DNA of 64,000 bases from JBLWXV01 sp048267245 (GTDB lineage Bacteria > Bdellovibrionota > Bacteriovoracia > Bacteriovoracales > Bacteriovoracaceae), in contig JBLWXV010000001.1 in the NCBI GenBank assembly GCA_048267245.1, positions 1,364,001 to 1,428,000 on the forward strand. The letters run 5' to 3'. Under the pieces are notes generated by a model that worked only from the letters and a program-made list of their open reading frames with translations, was not told the DNA's origin and searched no databases. A program made the translations under genes and the position numbers. Shown here one piece after another: positions 32,653-41,672 of the stretch. Position 1 is the stretch's first letter, and every line of letters starts with the position of its first letter.

Positions 32653-33548
32653 GCGAGCTCTTTTTTAAAGAGCGCGATTGTTCTACTCCATGCCAATTTG
32701 GCGGCTTTTTCGTCATAGCGTGGAGTAGAGTAGTTGTGAAAGCCGTGCTCCGTGCCCTCATAGGTGTGCATTTCGTAGGAAATACCGCGCTTATCTAGCT
32801 CACTTTTATAAGGCGCCATTGTTTCATTTACGCGCGGATCATTCTGGGCATAGTGAACTAGAAGCTTCGCTTTAATGGACTTGACGCTCTCTATTTCCGG
32901 AGCTGTTCCATAGAAAGGGACTGCCGCTTGGAGCTCACTGCCCATTTTCGTAGCGAGGTGATTTGAGACGGCGCCACCAAAGCAAAAGCCAGTCACACCC
33001 AATTTCTTATTTGAGAGTTTATGCTTTTTTAAAAAGAGCGCACTATTGTGCATATCTGTAAAAATCTTATCTCGATCTAGCTTTGCTTGCATCACTTTGC
33101 CATCTTCATCATTTCCAGGATATCCGCCAACGACGCTGAGGGCATCGGGGGCGAGGGCGAGAAATCCCTCGAGAGCGAGTCTTCTGGCGACATCCTCGAT
33201 ATAGGGATTGAGGCCCCGATTTTCGTGAACTACTAGAACTGCAGGAAAGGGACCTTCGCCCTCAGGCTTAACGAGGTAGCCCTTCATCGTTTCTGAGTTT
33301 CCACCGGGAGATGGATAGGTGACGTAGGTGGCCTTGAGTCTTGTGTCTGTGAAGGAAACTTCTTGTGCGCTTACATAGTCTGGCAACAGAAGTTTCGCCA
33401 TTTGAAGGCCAGTGAGCCCGCCAACCACTGAGATTGCCGCTGCGCGAGAGAAGAATTCTCTCCTTGGCATTTCACTGTGGGCATACTCGTCGTAGAGATC
33501 ATAGATCTTGGGGTCGATGGCAACTTGATCTTTCTCATCATTCTTCAC
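32649..33548 (-). CDS. Dienelactone-hydrolase-family protein with Tat-like signal (YghX-like)
   Basis: The core has the dienelactone hydrolase motifs VLVVHENRGLNPYIEDVARRLA, GFCFGGAVSNH (Cys/Gly nucleophile elbow), and a late His in GTEHGFHNYS. Residues IYDLYDEYAHSEMPRREFFSRAAA, with a twin-arginine-like segment before a hydrophobic stretch, match YghX-type exported hydrolases. I choose the GTG at 33548 (GAGG 7 nt upstream); an in-frame GTG at 33692 would add 48 residues, has no ribosome site and would overlap the divergent gene. Confidence 0.8.
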   Translation of the reverse strand: MKNDEKDQVAIDPKIYDLYDEYAHSEMPRREFFSRAAAISVVGGLTGLQMAKLLLPDYVSAQEVSFTDTRLKATYVTYPSPGGNSETMKGYLVKPEGEGPFPAVLVVHENRGLNPYIEDVARRLALEGFLALAPDALSVVGGYPGNDEDGKVMQAKLDRDKIFTDMHNSALFLKKHKLSNKKLGVTGFCFGGAVSNHLATKMGSELQAAVPFYGTAPEIESVKSIKAKLLVHYAQNDPRVNETMAPYKSELDKRGISYEMHTYEGTEHGFHNYSTPRYDEKAAKLAWSRTIALFKKELA

Positions 33549-33671
33549 AAAGGCCCTCTTTGATATAAAAGTTGTTAACTCGGGTAGAATACTCCCGTTT
33601 TGGAGGTTAGAGTCAGATATTGGCTTTTGTTTAAGTAATTTTAAATTCTGCTGCTTGTCAGGGGAGACAAT

Positions 33672-34346
33672 TTGTTTATCAACTGGCTTCACCTATTTTT
33701 TTTGAGTTTATCCTTTGCGGCCGAGATGCCGAGTAAAGTTCATTTGCAAACTCAGCACTGGGCCCCTTATCAGATAGAAGAGAGTGGTGAGGTTTCAGGG
33801 ATAGCGGTGAAGATGATTCGCTGTAGCTTTGATAAATTAAAAGTACAGCTCGAAATTAGTGTCGTGCCCTGGAGTCGAGCGCAACTCAACACCAAAGAGG
33901 GCAGGGCCGATGGGTTCTTTGCCGCTTCAAAGAATGATCAGCGAGATAAGTACGCAGTTCTCTCTGAAACTCATATCGAGCAGAACTGGGTTTGGTACAC
34001 TTTGAAGGGAGCTTCTAAAGATATAAAGTCAACGGACACTCACGGGGCCATGAAGGGCTCAAATATGTTGCAGAATCTTAAGGCCCACGGCTTTAATATT
34101 GAGATTGAATCGCGAGTGACAGAAGATCTCTTTAAAGCGCTACTTTTAAAGCGCGTCTCCCGCATCCTGGTCTCCGAACTTGTGGCCTTGGAACTCGAAA
34201 AAAGTAAGACCATTGATTTGAGTCAATTTGAAAAGAGCCTTTATCAAAAAAATCCTTTGGGCATCTACTTTTCAAGCCGACTTATCAAGCGGTATCCTCA
34301 ATTCTTACCGGCTTTTAATAAGAATTTTAAAATTTGTTCTAAGTAG
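33672..34346 (+). CDS. Periplasmic solute-binding-like protein
   Basis: A TTG start with GGGGAG 5 nt upstream gives a 224-residue product with a signal peptide (LHLFFLSLSFAAE). Its family-3-type binding domain reads KVHLQTQHWAPYQIEESGEVSGIAVKMIRCSF and PWSRAQLNTKEGRADGFFAA. As with the proteins at 16769 and 22717, no transporter genes are adjacent. It is 6 bp upstream of the Na/Pi cotransporter-like gene. Confidence 0.7.
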   Translation: MFINWLHLFFLSLSFAAEMPSKVHLQTQHWAPYQIEESGEVSGIAVKMIRCSFDKLKVQLEISVVPWSRAQLNTKEGRADGFFAASKNDQRDKYAVLSETHIEQNWVWYTLKGASKDIKSTDTHGAMKGSNMLQNLKAHGFNIEIESRVTEDLFKALLLKRVSRILVSELVALELEKSKTIDLSQFEKSLYQKNPLGIYFSSRLIKRYPQFLPAFNKNFKICSK

Positions 34347-34352
34347 AGATTT

Positions 34353-35303
34353 ATGGACCGCTTTCACGTCTTTGTGGCCAGTGCTGCAGCTCTCGTGCTC
34401 TTTCTCTTTGCCATTGAGTCCTTTGCTCATGAGTTGCAATCTACTTTTAAGGAGCAGGCCCAGCGCCTAATTAAGAGGGCCACGTCCAACCCTTTGTTGG
34501 GTGTACTCTCAGGTGCCTTCATTACAGCGGTGGTGCAATCTTCAAGTGCAATCTCAGTCATTACAGTTTCTCTTGTCAGCACTGGAGCGATGTCTCTTAC
34601 CCAGTCAATCACACTCTTAATGGGAAGTAATATCGGGACTACCCTCACTGCTCAATTGATTGCCTTTAAGCTTTCAAACCTTGGACCGATCTTTATGATC
34701 TTGGGGTACGCTTTAAATTTTTTTAAGAATCGCTTTGGTGTCTTTGGAAAACCGATCTTCTTTTTTGGAATGCTCCTCTATGGGCTCGATCTCTTAAAGG
34801 TGGAATTGGTGGGATTTCAAGAGTATCCCTTCGTGAGAGATTTTCTGCTGAGTCCAAGCTCTCCCTACTGGGGACTTCTCGCGGGGATAGTGACTACCTT
34901 TTTGCTTCAGTCTAGTTCCGTGGTTACTGGATTGATTGTGGTGCTCGTTGCCCAAAATTTTCTGCAGTTAGATCTTGCGATTGCGATGATTATCGGGGCG
35001 AATGTTGGGACTACGGGCACGGCCCTTTTGGCCTCGCTCTCTCTTGGAAGAGAGGCCAAGCAGGCGGCCATAGCCAATATGCTGATGAACTCACTAGGCT
35101 GTCTCTTATTTATACCCTTGCTCCACCCCTTCATTGAATTTATCAAGTTGGGGGAGAGTAGCCTCGCTCAAAAAACGGCGAATGCTCACCTCATTTTTAA
35201 TGTCGTCACCGTCGTGGTGCTTTTTCCACTTAGAAAGAAGATTGCTCAACTTGTTGAGAGACTCATACCAGTTGTTCCTACTGACGAGAAGCCTCTTCAA
35301 TAA
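34353..35303 (+). CDS. Na/Pi-cotransporter (NptA/YjbB-like) membrane protein
   Basis: The 316-residue protein has two inverted repeats each with the Na_Pi_cotrans QSSS motif: ITAVVQSSSAISVITVSLV...GSNIGTTLTAQL and TTFLLQSSSVVTGLIVVL...GANVGTTGTALL. It has eight or so hydrophobic helices. Such proteins export or import phosphate with Na+. No PhoU-like domain follows, unlike longer YjbB. The 3' end overlaps the convergent thioredoxin gene by 26 bp. Confidence 0.85.
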   Translation: MDRFHVFVASAAALVLFLFAIESFAHELQSTFKEQAQRLIKRATSNPLLGVLSGAFITAVVQSSSAISVITVSLVSTGAMSLTQSITLLMGSNIGTTLTAQLIAFKLSNLGPIFMILGYALNFFKNRFGVFGKPIFFFGMLLYGLDLLKVELVGFQEYPFVRDFLLSPSSPYWGLLAGIVTTFLLQSSSVVTGLIVVLVAQNFLQLDLAIAMIIGANVGTTGTALLASLSLGREAKQAAIANMLMNSLGCLLFIPLLHPFIEFIKLGESSLAQKTANAHLIFNVVTVVVLFPLRKKIAQLVERLIPVVPTDEKPLQ

Positions 35304-35718
35304 ATTGATTAAGTTGCTCTGAACTCATGGCGCCACTCTGTCTGGCCACTTCACTCCCATTCTTAAAAACAAGGGTTGCTGGAATTCCGCGAATGCCAAG
35401 GCGAGCAGATAATTGTTGTTCTGCTTCCGTGTTGACCTTCAAGAAAACCGCTCTCTCATTATTGATTGATGACTTGGTAAATTCAGGACCATACATTTTA
35501 CAAGGGCCGCACCACGAGGCCCAAAAGTCGACGACGACAGGTAGATCGCTTTTTTTAATGATGCGCTCAAAGTCCTGAGCAGTAACTTCAGACACGAAGC
35601 CGTTGAGTTTAATTTCGCTCTGACACTTTCCACATTGGGGAGTTGTTTTCCTGGCCTTTTCCCGGTCGATTTTATTTAGGGCGTGGCATTTGGGGCAAGC
35701 TGTAAGTGTATGAGACAT
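35278..35718 (-). CDS. trxC: Thioredoxin 2 (TrxC-like)
   Basis: The 146-residue protein has an N-terminal zinc ribbon (ACPKCHALN ... PQCGKCQSE) and a thioredoxin domain with FWASWCGPCKMYGPEF and the cis-Pro in IRGIPATLVF. This is the TrxC arrangement, a stress-inducible disulfide reductase. GGAGG sits just upstream of the ATG at 35718; an upstream ATG at 35736 lies before it. It could supply electrons to the ArsC and peroxidase enzymes in this window. Confidence 0.92.
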   Translation of the reverse strand: MSHTLTACPKCHALNKIDREKARKTTPQCGKCQSEIKLNGFVSEVTAQDFERIIKKSDLPVVVDFWASWCGPCKMYGPEFTKSSINNERAVFLKVNTEAEQQLSARLGIRGIPATLVFKNGSEVARQSGAMSSEQLNQFIEEASRQ

Positions 35719-35842
35719 AATTCCTCCAGTACTCATAAGATGGGAGTATTATTTTGAGTGTCAAGGGTCTCTGATTAATCCTTACTTTTCTCGAAATCTC
35801 TCTAGAGTTAGAGGATAATCAACGACTAAAGTGAGGGAAATT

Positions 35843-36280
35843 ATGTTCAAGAAAATTTTAGTTCTATTTATTTTTATCAACCTATCTAGCACCTTTGCCA
35901 GAGATACAGGCACAGAGAAGTCTTTGCGCTTTGAAGATCATCAATTGAGCTTTAGTCTAAGTGAGAGTGATGGGGCCGTAATTTCTTGTGAGCACAAGCT
36001 CTTATCCCATGTGCCCTGGTTTCGAGTCTATTGTGGAGACCGGGAATTTACGGTTGATGTCTGGGTACAGCTGGCCCACTCTCAGGCGCGTACAGAGACA
36101 AAGGTCACTCTTATGTATTCGGTCTCAGAGGGAATAAAGTCTAGTGGTGAGAAACTTGTTCAGTTTAATAATCACTTTACTGACATCGTCGTCTCAGAAC
36201 TTAATCTCCTAAAGCGTCTGACTTCATCTATTGATGTTAGAAATGGATTAGCGAGCTTAAATGTAAGGGCAGAGTTGTAG
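35843..36280 (+). CDS. Small secreted hypothetical protein
   Basis: With ATG 35843 (GAGGG upstream) the 145-residue protein starts MFKKILVLFIFINLSSTFA, a signal peptide. Two cysteines in VISCEHKLLSH and FRVYCGDREF may form a disulfide in a small beta-sandwich. An earlier GTG at 35831 is in frame but precedes the ribosome site. No family recognised. Confidence 0.62.
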   Translation: MFKKILVLFIFINLSSTFARDTGTEKSLRFEDHQLSFSLSESDGAVISCEHKLLSHVPWFRVYCGDREFTVDVWVQLAHSQARTETKVTLMYSVSEGIKSSGEKLVQFNNHFTDIVVSELNLLKRLTSSIDVRNGLASLNVRAEL

Positions 36281-36293
36281 GTATTAAAGTGAT

Positions 36294-36322
36294 TGGACCA
36301 TTCTCCTTGAAAGAATGGTCCA
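36294..36322. terminator. Bidirectional hairpin between convergent genes
   Basis: TGGACCATTCT (36294-36304) pairs with AGAATGGTCCA (36312-36322) over a 7-nt loop, 11 bp without mismatch. It lies between convergent stops at 36280 and 36331. U-runs are weak on both sides. Confidence 0.5.
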
Positions 36323-36330
36323 TGAATTGG

Positions 36331-36879
36331 CTAGAGAGAAAGTGCGTTTTTAATATTTTCTTTTACGCGCTCATCTTCTGGCGCAATATCTGGAAAGAAT
36401 CTGGCCACGAGTTTACCTTCCGCATCGAGTAGAAATTTTTCAAAATTCCACTTAATGTCTTCTTGCGTCCCTGTGAGTAGACCCTTTTCTTTTAGAAGAG
36501 TTTCAAATTTAGGCTGCTCATTTTTTATATAGGGGGCGCTCTCGTGAATAAGCTTGTCAAAGAATGGGTGTATGTCGCTGCCTTTGACTACTGTCTTTCC
36601 CATGACTGGAAAACTGACGTTGTAGTTGAGTGAGCAAAACTCTTGAATTTCATCATTCGTACCCGGCTCTTGGCCCAGAAACTCATTGGCGGGAAAACCA
36701 ATAATCGCTAATCCCTTGTCTTTATATTCGCGGTAAATTTTCTCTAGGCCCTCATACTGAGGAGTTAAGCCACATTTTGATGCCGTGTTTACAATTAGGT
36801 AGGCTTTTGCGTCAAAATCTGAAAGGGTCTTTGTTTCTCCCTTGGCCGTTTGGAAGGGAATTTTTTTTAAATCAGTCAT
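36331..36879 (-). CDS. Cytoplasmic glutathione/thioredoxin peroxidase
   Basis: The 182-residue enzyme has NTASKCGLTPQYEGLE (peroxidatic Cys), FPANEFLGQEPGTNDEI (Gln), and IKWNFEKFLLD (Trp, Asn). It lacks a signal peptide, unlike the homologue at 23713, so the two may guard different compartments. The ATG at 36879 has GAGGAA upstream; longer in-frame starts up to 36945 do not. The length matches BtuE/BsaA-type Cys peroxidases. Confidence 0.9.
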   Translation of the reverse strand: MTDLKKIPFQTAKGETKTLSDFDAKAYLIVNTASKCGLTPQYEGLEKIYREYKDKGLAIIGFPANEFLGQEPGTNDEIQEFCSLNYNVSFPVMGKTVVKGSDIHPFFDKLIHESAPYIKNEQPKFETLLKEKGLLTGTQEDIKWNFEKFLLDAEGKLVARFFPDIAPEDERVKENIKNALSL

Positions 36880-36991
36880 AGTTTCCTCTATCGAAGTGAT
36901 CGTTTTTTGCCATCTTAACATCGTCATGCCCATTGTCACGATCATTTCGAGTGCCTATAGTTTTGTATAATTTTTCTAGATGTGAGTCTCT

Positions 36992-39814
36992 ATGCGCTGT
37001 TGGTCATTTCTCCTCTTACTTGCCTTACCACTTGCTTGTAGCAGGTCCTTTGCTCAGTCATTTGATCTCTCTCAGAGTTCTCCGGCCGTAAAGTGGGAGA
37101 GAATTAGCAACGACTTTGTAGAACTCATCTACCCCGAGAGCATGAGGGGAGAGTCAGTTTATATCGCTAATCTTGTTGAGCACTATTCCTCCGTTGTTGG
37201 AGAAACTCTTGCGATTAAAAAGCCGCTGCTCTTCACTCTTGTGCTAAGACCAGAAGTTGCCAACCCCAATGGATTTGTTGCCTTGGCACCGCGAAGAAGT
37301 GAGTGGTTTGCCTCGTCTTCATATTCTAATTTTGTAGGCTCTAGTGAGTGGTATCAAACTCTCTCAATTCACGAGTACCGCCACGTTCAGCAATTTGATC
37401 ACTTAGATAGTGGTTTTATTAGAGTGGCCGATTTTTTCTTTGGTGATTTTGGTAAATCTTTTGCGATGTTCTTAGGTGCTCCCAATTGGTATTTTGAAGG
37501 TGATGCCGTGTGGGCAGAGACGAAGTACACCGATGCCGGAAGAGGTCGCTCGCCACTATTTCTTGCACGTCTCAAGGCCATTGTTTTAAGTGGTGATATT
37601 CCTACCTATGACGAGTTTTTAAACGGTACATACAAGACATACCTTCCGAACCACTACATCTATGGCTATATCCTCATTTCTAGTGCGACCAAGAAGTATG
37701 GCGAGACCTTCTGGACCAAGGTCATGGATAAGGTTTCAAGCATTCCACATCCCTACCGCATCTACTCTGCCTTTGAGACGGTCTCAGGTGTGAGTTTTGA
37801 AGATTTCTATAACCAGACCTTTAACGAGTTAAGAGTGGCGTGGTCTAAAGACAGCTCAGCTAAAATTTCAGCAGTTGAGTATAGAGAGAATAGCTATCCG
37901 CATCCAGTGGGCGACGCTGTTTATTATCTGCACTATACACTTGATGACTACACTCAATTGATGCGTAGAAAAGCAGGACAGTCAGAGGTTATTGCTGAAA
38001 TTCCCTTTGTGCGCTCGCTTCAGCAATTTCACTTGAATCAAAATACCGCCCTCTCAATTGAGTATCATCCCGATTTGCGCTACGCTCATCGTGGGACCAC
38101 GGCGGTTTATAAGATAGACCTTAAGACTGGATCGAGAGAGGAAGTTATAACTGGTGAGCGCCTATACGCTCCAAGACTAAGTCCAGATAGTTCTCACTTT
38201 GTAGCAGTTAACTTCACCAACGATCAAAAGTGGGTTCTTAATGAATATTCAATTGAAGGGCAGGCTAAGCGCAGAGTTGTGATTCAAGATCATAAATTTG
38301 CAGAGGCGGCTTATCTCAATTCAAATCAAGTGGTCGCAATTCTCAATGACCTACGTGGTTACAAGCAAATTGCGCTTGTGAATTTATCTGACTCTAAAGT
38401 TGTGAATCTCCTTGCTCCCTCACGCAATAACCTCCACGCCCTAAGCACAGATCGCTTAGGCAATATCTTCTTTGAAGGCCAGTACAAGGGAAAAGTGGAG
38501 ATTTTTAAGATTGACTCTAAAGGGGAGTTCTCACAGTGTTCGAAAGCCGATATCGCCGCTCTCTCTCCAAGTTCTGATGGAGAGTCTGTCTATTATAGTG
38601 AGATGGATAGTTACGGCTCTCACATCTCAAAATCTTCACTTTCAAAGTGCCGCTCAATTTCAAAAGAAGAACTTATTGAGTTTAATTATCTAGGTAACAA
38701 TCCTTCAGATAATTACAATGACTTTCCTCTGAAACCCTTTCCTGAACAAAAAGAACTCTATACCAAGAATCAAGATCAATACCGCCCTGAGGACTATGGC
38801 GATTTTGACAAGCGCCTCTTTATCCCACACTCATGGAACTTCATTGGAGGTCGGGGATTTCAAATAGGCGTTTCAACTGACAATTACCTCAGAACGATTG
38901 GCATTGAAGCCGCTTTTGGGGTCGACTCTGAAGAAGATGAAAACTTCGGCAATCTAAGAATCGATTATAAGAAGTACTATCCTATATTTAGCTTTATCGG
39001 CTCACTTCGCGAGCGCTATGTGGATATTTACAGCTATGCCAATGATTTGGAGTGGAATGAGAAGCTGGCGGGATTAGAGGTGACTCTGCCCTTTATCTCT
39101 AAGAGTGGGCTCTATAATTCTGTTTATAGCTTAAGTGCAGGGGCCAGTTACCTCGACGCCAGTGAGTATGTTGAAACCAATATTAATCAATCTAGGCCAG
39201 ATCGATTCTTCTACATTTACTCGGGTGGGTTTAGTTTAAGTTTGAAAAAAGATCTTACTTATAGGTCCATCATTTCCCCTTGGGGAGTAGATTTTGAAGC
39301 TCGCTATGATGATGCTCATAATACCAAGCTAGAAAGTTTCTCTGGATACCGACTCTACATTGGCTCACAGCTACAGGTTCCAGGCTTCTTTCATCACGAT
39401 GGCTTCTTTGCCACCTTAGATATGGAAAAACAGCGAGACTCTAGGGCAGCATACCAATTCACCCCCTGGACCGCCGATGCCCTTGGATATGTCTTCTCTC
39501 GTGGCTATAGCTATGAGGCAGTGGCGCAGTACCGCAAATTAACGGCTAACTACATTTTTCCCCTGGCCTATCCTGATTTAAATATTTGGGGCCTCTACTA
39601 CTTAAGGCGCGTCTTTGGCACTCTTTACTACGATCACACGGAAATCGACTCTCGGTATATGAATGAAACCCTTAAGAGCTATGGCGCCCAGCTTGAATTT
39701 GAATCAAAGTTCTTTAGAGTTCTTCCTCTTAATTGGGGAAGTCGCTATATTCACCGCGAGCGCGATAAGAAGAATATTTTAGAGTTTTACATCGGAACAG
39801 ACCTCTCTTTCTAG
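36992..39814 (+). CDS. Surface metallopeptidase-propeller-barrel protein
   Basis: The 940-residue product has a signal peptide. Its gluzincin-like domain has the zinc motif H127-E-Y-R-H131 followed about 37 residues later by NWYFEGDAVWAE as a candidate third ligand. A long TolB/WD40-like propeller region comes next (about 290-560, repeated strand units such as LYAPRLSPDSSHFVAVNF). The C-terminal half is rich in aromatic beta-strands and ends in DLSF, typical of an outer-membrane barrel. It probably displays a protease at the cell surface. The domain calls are by motif; a catalytically competent site seems likely since both His and Glu are present. Confidence 0.68.
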   Translation: MRCWSFLLLLALPLACSRSFAQSFDLSQSSPAVKWERISNDFVELIYPESMRGESVYIANLVEHYSSVVGETLAIKKPLLFTLVLRPEVANPNGFVALAPRRSEWFASSSYSNFVGSSEWYQTLSIHEYRHVQQFDHLDSGFIRVADFFFGDFGKSFAMFLGAPNWYFEGDAVWAETKYTDAGRGRSPLFLARLKAIVLSGDIPTYDEFLNGTYKTYLPNHYIYGYILISSATKKYGETFWTKVMDKVSSIPHPYRIYSAFETVSGVSFEDFYNQTFNELRVAWSKDSSAKISAVEYRENSYPHPVGDAVYYLHYTLDDYTQLMRRKAGQSEVIAEIPFVRSLQQFHLNQNTALSIEYHPDLRYAHRGTTAVYKIDLKTGSREEVITGERLYAPRLSPDSSHFVAVNFTNDQKWVLNEYSIEGQAKRRVVIQDHKFAEAAYLNSNQVVAILNDLRGYKQIALVNLSDSKVVNLLAPSRNNLHALSTDRLGNIFFEGQYKGKVEIFKIDSKGEFSQCSKADIAALSPSSDGESVYYSEMDSYGSHISKSSLSKCRSISKEELIEFNYLGNNPSDNYNDFPLKPFPEQKELYTKNQDQYRPEDYGDFDKRLFIPHSWNFIGGRGFQIGVSTDNYLRTIGIEAAFGVDSEEDENFGNLRIDYKKYYPIFSFIGSLRERYVDIYSYANDLEWNEKLAGLEVTLPFISKSGLYNSVYSLSAGASYLDASEYVETNINQSRPDRFFYIYSGGFSLSLKKDLTYRSIISPWGVDFEARYDDAHNTKLESFSGYRLYIGSQLQVPGFFHHDGFFATLDMEKQRDSRAAYQFTPWTADALGYVFSRGYSYEAVAQYRKLTANYIFPLAYPDLNIWGLYYLRRVFGTLYYDHTEIDSRYMNETLKSYGAQLEFESKFFRVLPLNWGSRYIHRERDKKNILEFYIGTDLSF

Positions 39815-40206
39815 AGAGGTTTGATACTCATTGAACCTCTCTTAACTTTTGAGGCGAAGGCTTCCTTTATCTCTGAAATAAGTTCCTGCTTTGAAGTATC
39901 TTTTGTGAGCAATAGGCAAATGCTCTTTTCACCTTCTTTTCCCCAACCCCAGATAAAGCCATCAGCGACCTTTGAATTGTACTCGAGCCATCGCTCTAAG
40001 CTTGTGTATACATCTGTGTCTATGCCGCTAGCGTGAGACATGAAGTCTATGAGAACTTCACACTTGAGAGTTTTAGGGAGTTCTCTTGCTTGGGCCATCG
40101 ATTGATGTTCTTTGTAGCGCTTTATTTTTAACATTCTGATGCTGGTTGCTTCTAGTGAATAACTTAAAGAAAAAGAGATCAGAGTGATCAGAGTGAGTTT
40201 AACCAT
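39811..40206 (-). CDS. Small secreted hypothetical protein
   Basis: The 131-residue product has a signal peptide (LTLITLISFSLSYSLEA) and two cysteines in LKCEVLID and SICLLLTK. It overlaps the CBS-domain gene by 8 bp at its start and the surface protease stop by 4 bp at its end. No recognisable family. Confidence 0.58.
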   Translation of the reverse strand: MVKLTLITLISFSLSYSLEATSIRMLKIKRYKEHQSMAQARELPKTLKCEVLIDFMSHASGIDTDVYTSLERWLEYNSKVADGFIWGWGKEGEKSICLLLTKDTSKQELISEIKEAFASKVKRGSMSIKPL

Positions 40207-40720
40207 TGTAAATCCATTTGAGTAGGTCGTGATGAGTGATTATTCCACTAAGTTCACGCTTCTCGTTTAAGACTAATATTCCATTTATCTTTTCATGACA
40301 AAACACTTTAGCGATGTGATCAATGGGAGTTTCTTCATCACAGAGGATGATGATCTTTGACATAAACCATTCAAGTGAGAGCTGGCCCTTGAGAAGTGAT
40401 GACTTATCTTTGAGCTTTAAGAGATCTCGATCAGAGACGATTCCTAAGATATCTCCCTCTGCCACAATCGGAAGGTGGTGAATATCATGCTCTTGCATGA
40501 GTGCAAGTGCCTGTGCAGCGGAACTTGAAGGACTTAGGGCCAGAGGGTCTTTAGTCATAACCTCTATGGCGTAAGTATTTGTGACCGACTCACTTCTCTT
40601 GTCCGGAACTACAGAGTGAAGAGGAAGAAGTGTAGGTTCAAGCCTTCTTCCAGTATTTGGCTTGAGATAATCGAAGTGATGCTCAAAGAGCTTTGCTTTT
40701 GAAATGAGATAGAATGCCAC
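40199..40720 (-). CDS. CBS-domain pair protein
   Basis: Two CBS modules are visible: AIEVMTKDPLALSPSSSAAQALALMQEHDIHHLPIV...LGIVSDRDLL, and WFMSKIIILCDEETPIDHIAKVFCHEKINGILVL...LSGIITHHDLL. Such tandem domains bind adenine nucleotides and regulate partner proteins. I place the start at GTG 40720 (GGGG upstream), since the longer reading from 40792 begins inside a hairpin that probably ends the preceding gene. It may be co-translated with the secreted protein that overlaps it. Confidence 0.8.
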   Translation of the reverse strand: MAFYLISKAKLFEHHFDYLKPNTGRRLEPTLLPLHSVVPDKRSESVTNTYAIEVMTKDPLALSPSSSAAQALALMQEHDIHHLPIVAEGDILGIVSDRDLLKLKDKSSLLKGQLSLEWFMSKIIILCDEETPIDHIAKVFCHEKINGILVLNEKRELSGIITHHDLLKWIYNG

Positions 40721-40785
40721 GCTTGCCCCATTTTTATAAGATGAGGCGCTATTATCTCCTAGCTTGGAGGTTGGCTCAAGTGGCC

Positions 40786-40804
40786 GGCCCAATGGGATTG
40801 GGCC
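40786..40804 (-). terminator. Hairpin after the 40819 gene
   Basis: GGCCCAAT (40786-40793) pairs with ATTGGGCC (40797-40804) around a 3-nt loop, 15 bp beyond the stop of the minus-strand gene at 40819. There is no strong U-run, so confidence is moderate. Confidence 0.5.
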
Positions 40805-40818
40805 AGTTTAAAGGATAT

Positions 40819-41160
40819 TTAAAGCTTTACGGCACCATTTTGACCAAATTCGATAGAGCAAGAGTAGATATTTTCAACTTTTCTCTGACTCCGCTCTAAG
40901 TGGCCTTGATTAATCGCGACACACTGAATACCCGGAGCATTAAGATAGGCTTTTCCCATACCGGCATCCTCTGCTACAAAACTTCCTGAATACTGGATGC
41001 TTTTAGAGAGAAAATCCCACATATTCTTAGCTTCTTCACCTCTAAGAGTGATCACAGCTGAATTAATTTGTCCGTATTGATCATTCTCTACTGAGACAAT
41101 CGTTTTTGATTGAGCGGTGAGAGAGATGAGGGTGAGGGCGAGTATCATCAGAGCTTTCAT
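40819..41160 (-). CDS. Small secreted hypothetical protein
   Basis: The 113-residue protein has a signal peptide (MKALMILALTLISLTAQS) and a compact mature domain with two cysteines (GIQCVAIN, IYSCSIEF). The ribosome site AAGGAT lies within the 3' arm of a hairpin just before the ATG, so translation may be structure-controlled. No family recognised. Confidence 0.62.
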   Translation of the reverse strand: MKALMILALTLISLTAQSKTIVSVENDQYGQINSAVITLRGEEAKNMWDFLSKSIQYSGSFVAEDAGMGKAYLNAPGIQCVAINQGHLERSQRKVENIYSCSIEFGQNGAVKL

Positions 41161-41167
41161 AAGTTAT

Positions 41168-41187
41168 CCTTGGAATTTTTTCCAAGG
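41168..41187 (-). promoter_or_regulatory. Ribosome-site-occluding hairpin
   Basis: On the minus strand CCTTGGAA and TTCCAAGG form a perfect 8-bp stem with a 4-nt loop. The AAGG of the Shine-Dalgarno for the 41160 ATG is the 3' end of the stem, 7 nt from the ATG. Pairing would hide the ribosome site, and melting would expose it. Confidence 0.45.
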
Positions 41188-41254
41188 TTAGCACTCATTA
41201 AATCTCAGGGGAGGCAGGCAGATAGGAATTTTAGGGCCGTCAAAAATTTAGACA

Positions 41255-41614
41255 CTAAAAGCTACAGTCGCTTAAGAGATCTGTGTATTTTCGCGCAAGA
41301 TCCTTACTTGAAGCACCGGGGTATTTCTCCTTGAGTAAGCCCAGAGCAATGCGAGCTTCCTCTTTGTTGGCCTTTACTTGATGGAGGTTGACTAAACTTA
41401 GGAGGAGGTCGTCTTGATCAATAAAACTCGTATCTAAGTTATTAAAATCACTAGGTTTATAGTGTGGTCTAAGGTCGCTGATGAGCAAGTCTTTGGCCAT
41501 TTCTTCACAGCTTCCATGAAGAGAGGCAGGTCCACGTAATGACTCGCTTCTTCTCAGGGCCGAGCAAGAATATAGGCACAGAATAAGTAGAATTATTACT
41601 TGAGGTTTAATCAT
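41255..41614 (-). CDS. Small lipoprotein of unknown function
   Basis: The 119-residue product begins MIKPQVIILLILCLYSCSAL, with a probable lipobox at Cys17 (LYSC). Its helical mature domain (EEARIALGLLKEKYPGASSKDLARKYTDLL) resembles a short TPR-like hairpin. A TTG at 41617 is an alternative start one codon earlier. Neighbouring genes are unrelated small secreted proteins. Function unknown. Confidence 0.58.
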   Translation of the reverse strand: MIKPQVIILLILCLYSCSALRRSESLRGPASLHGSCEEMAKDLLISDLRPHYKPSDFNNLDTSFIDQDDLLLSLVNLHQVKANKEEARIALGLLKEKYPGASSKDLARKYTDLLSDCSF

Positions 41615-41672
41615 CAAGAATATATTCGGAAAAAATGAGAAGGTTCTAAAGGATTAAGCCGATAGGTCTTCG

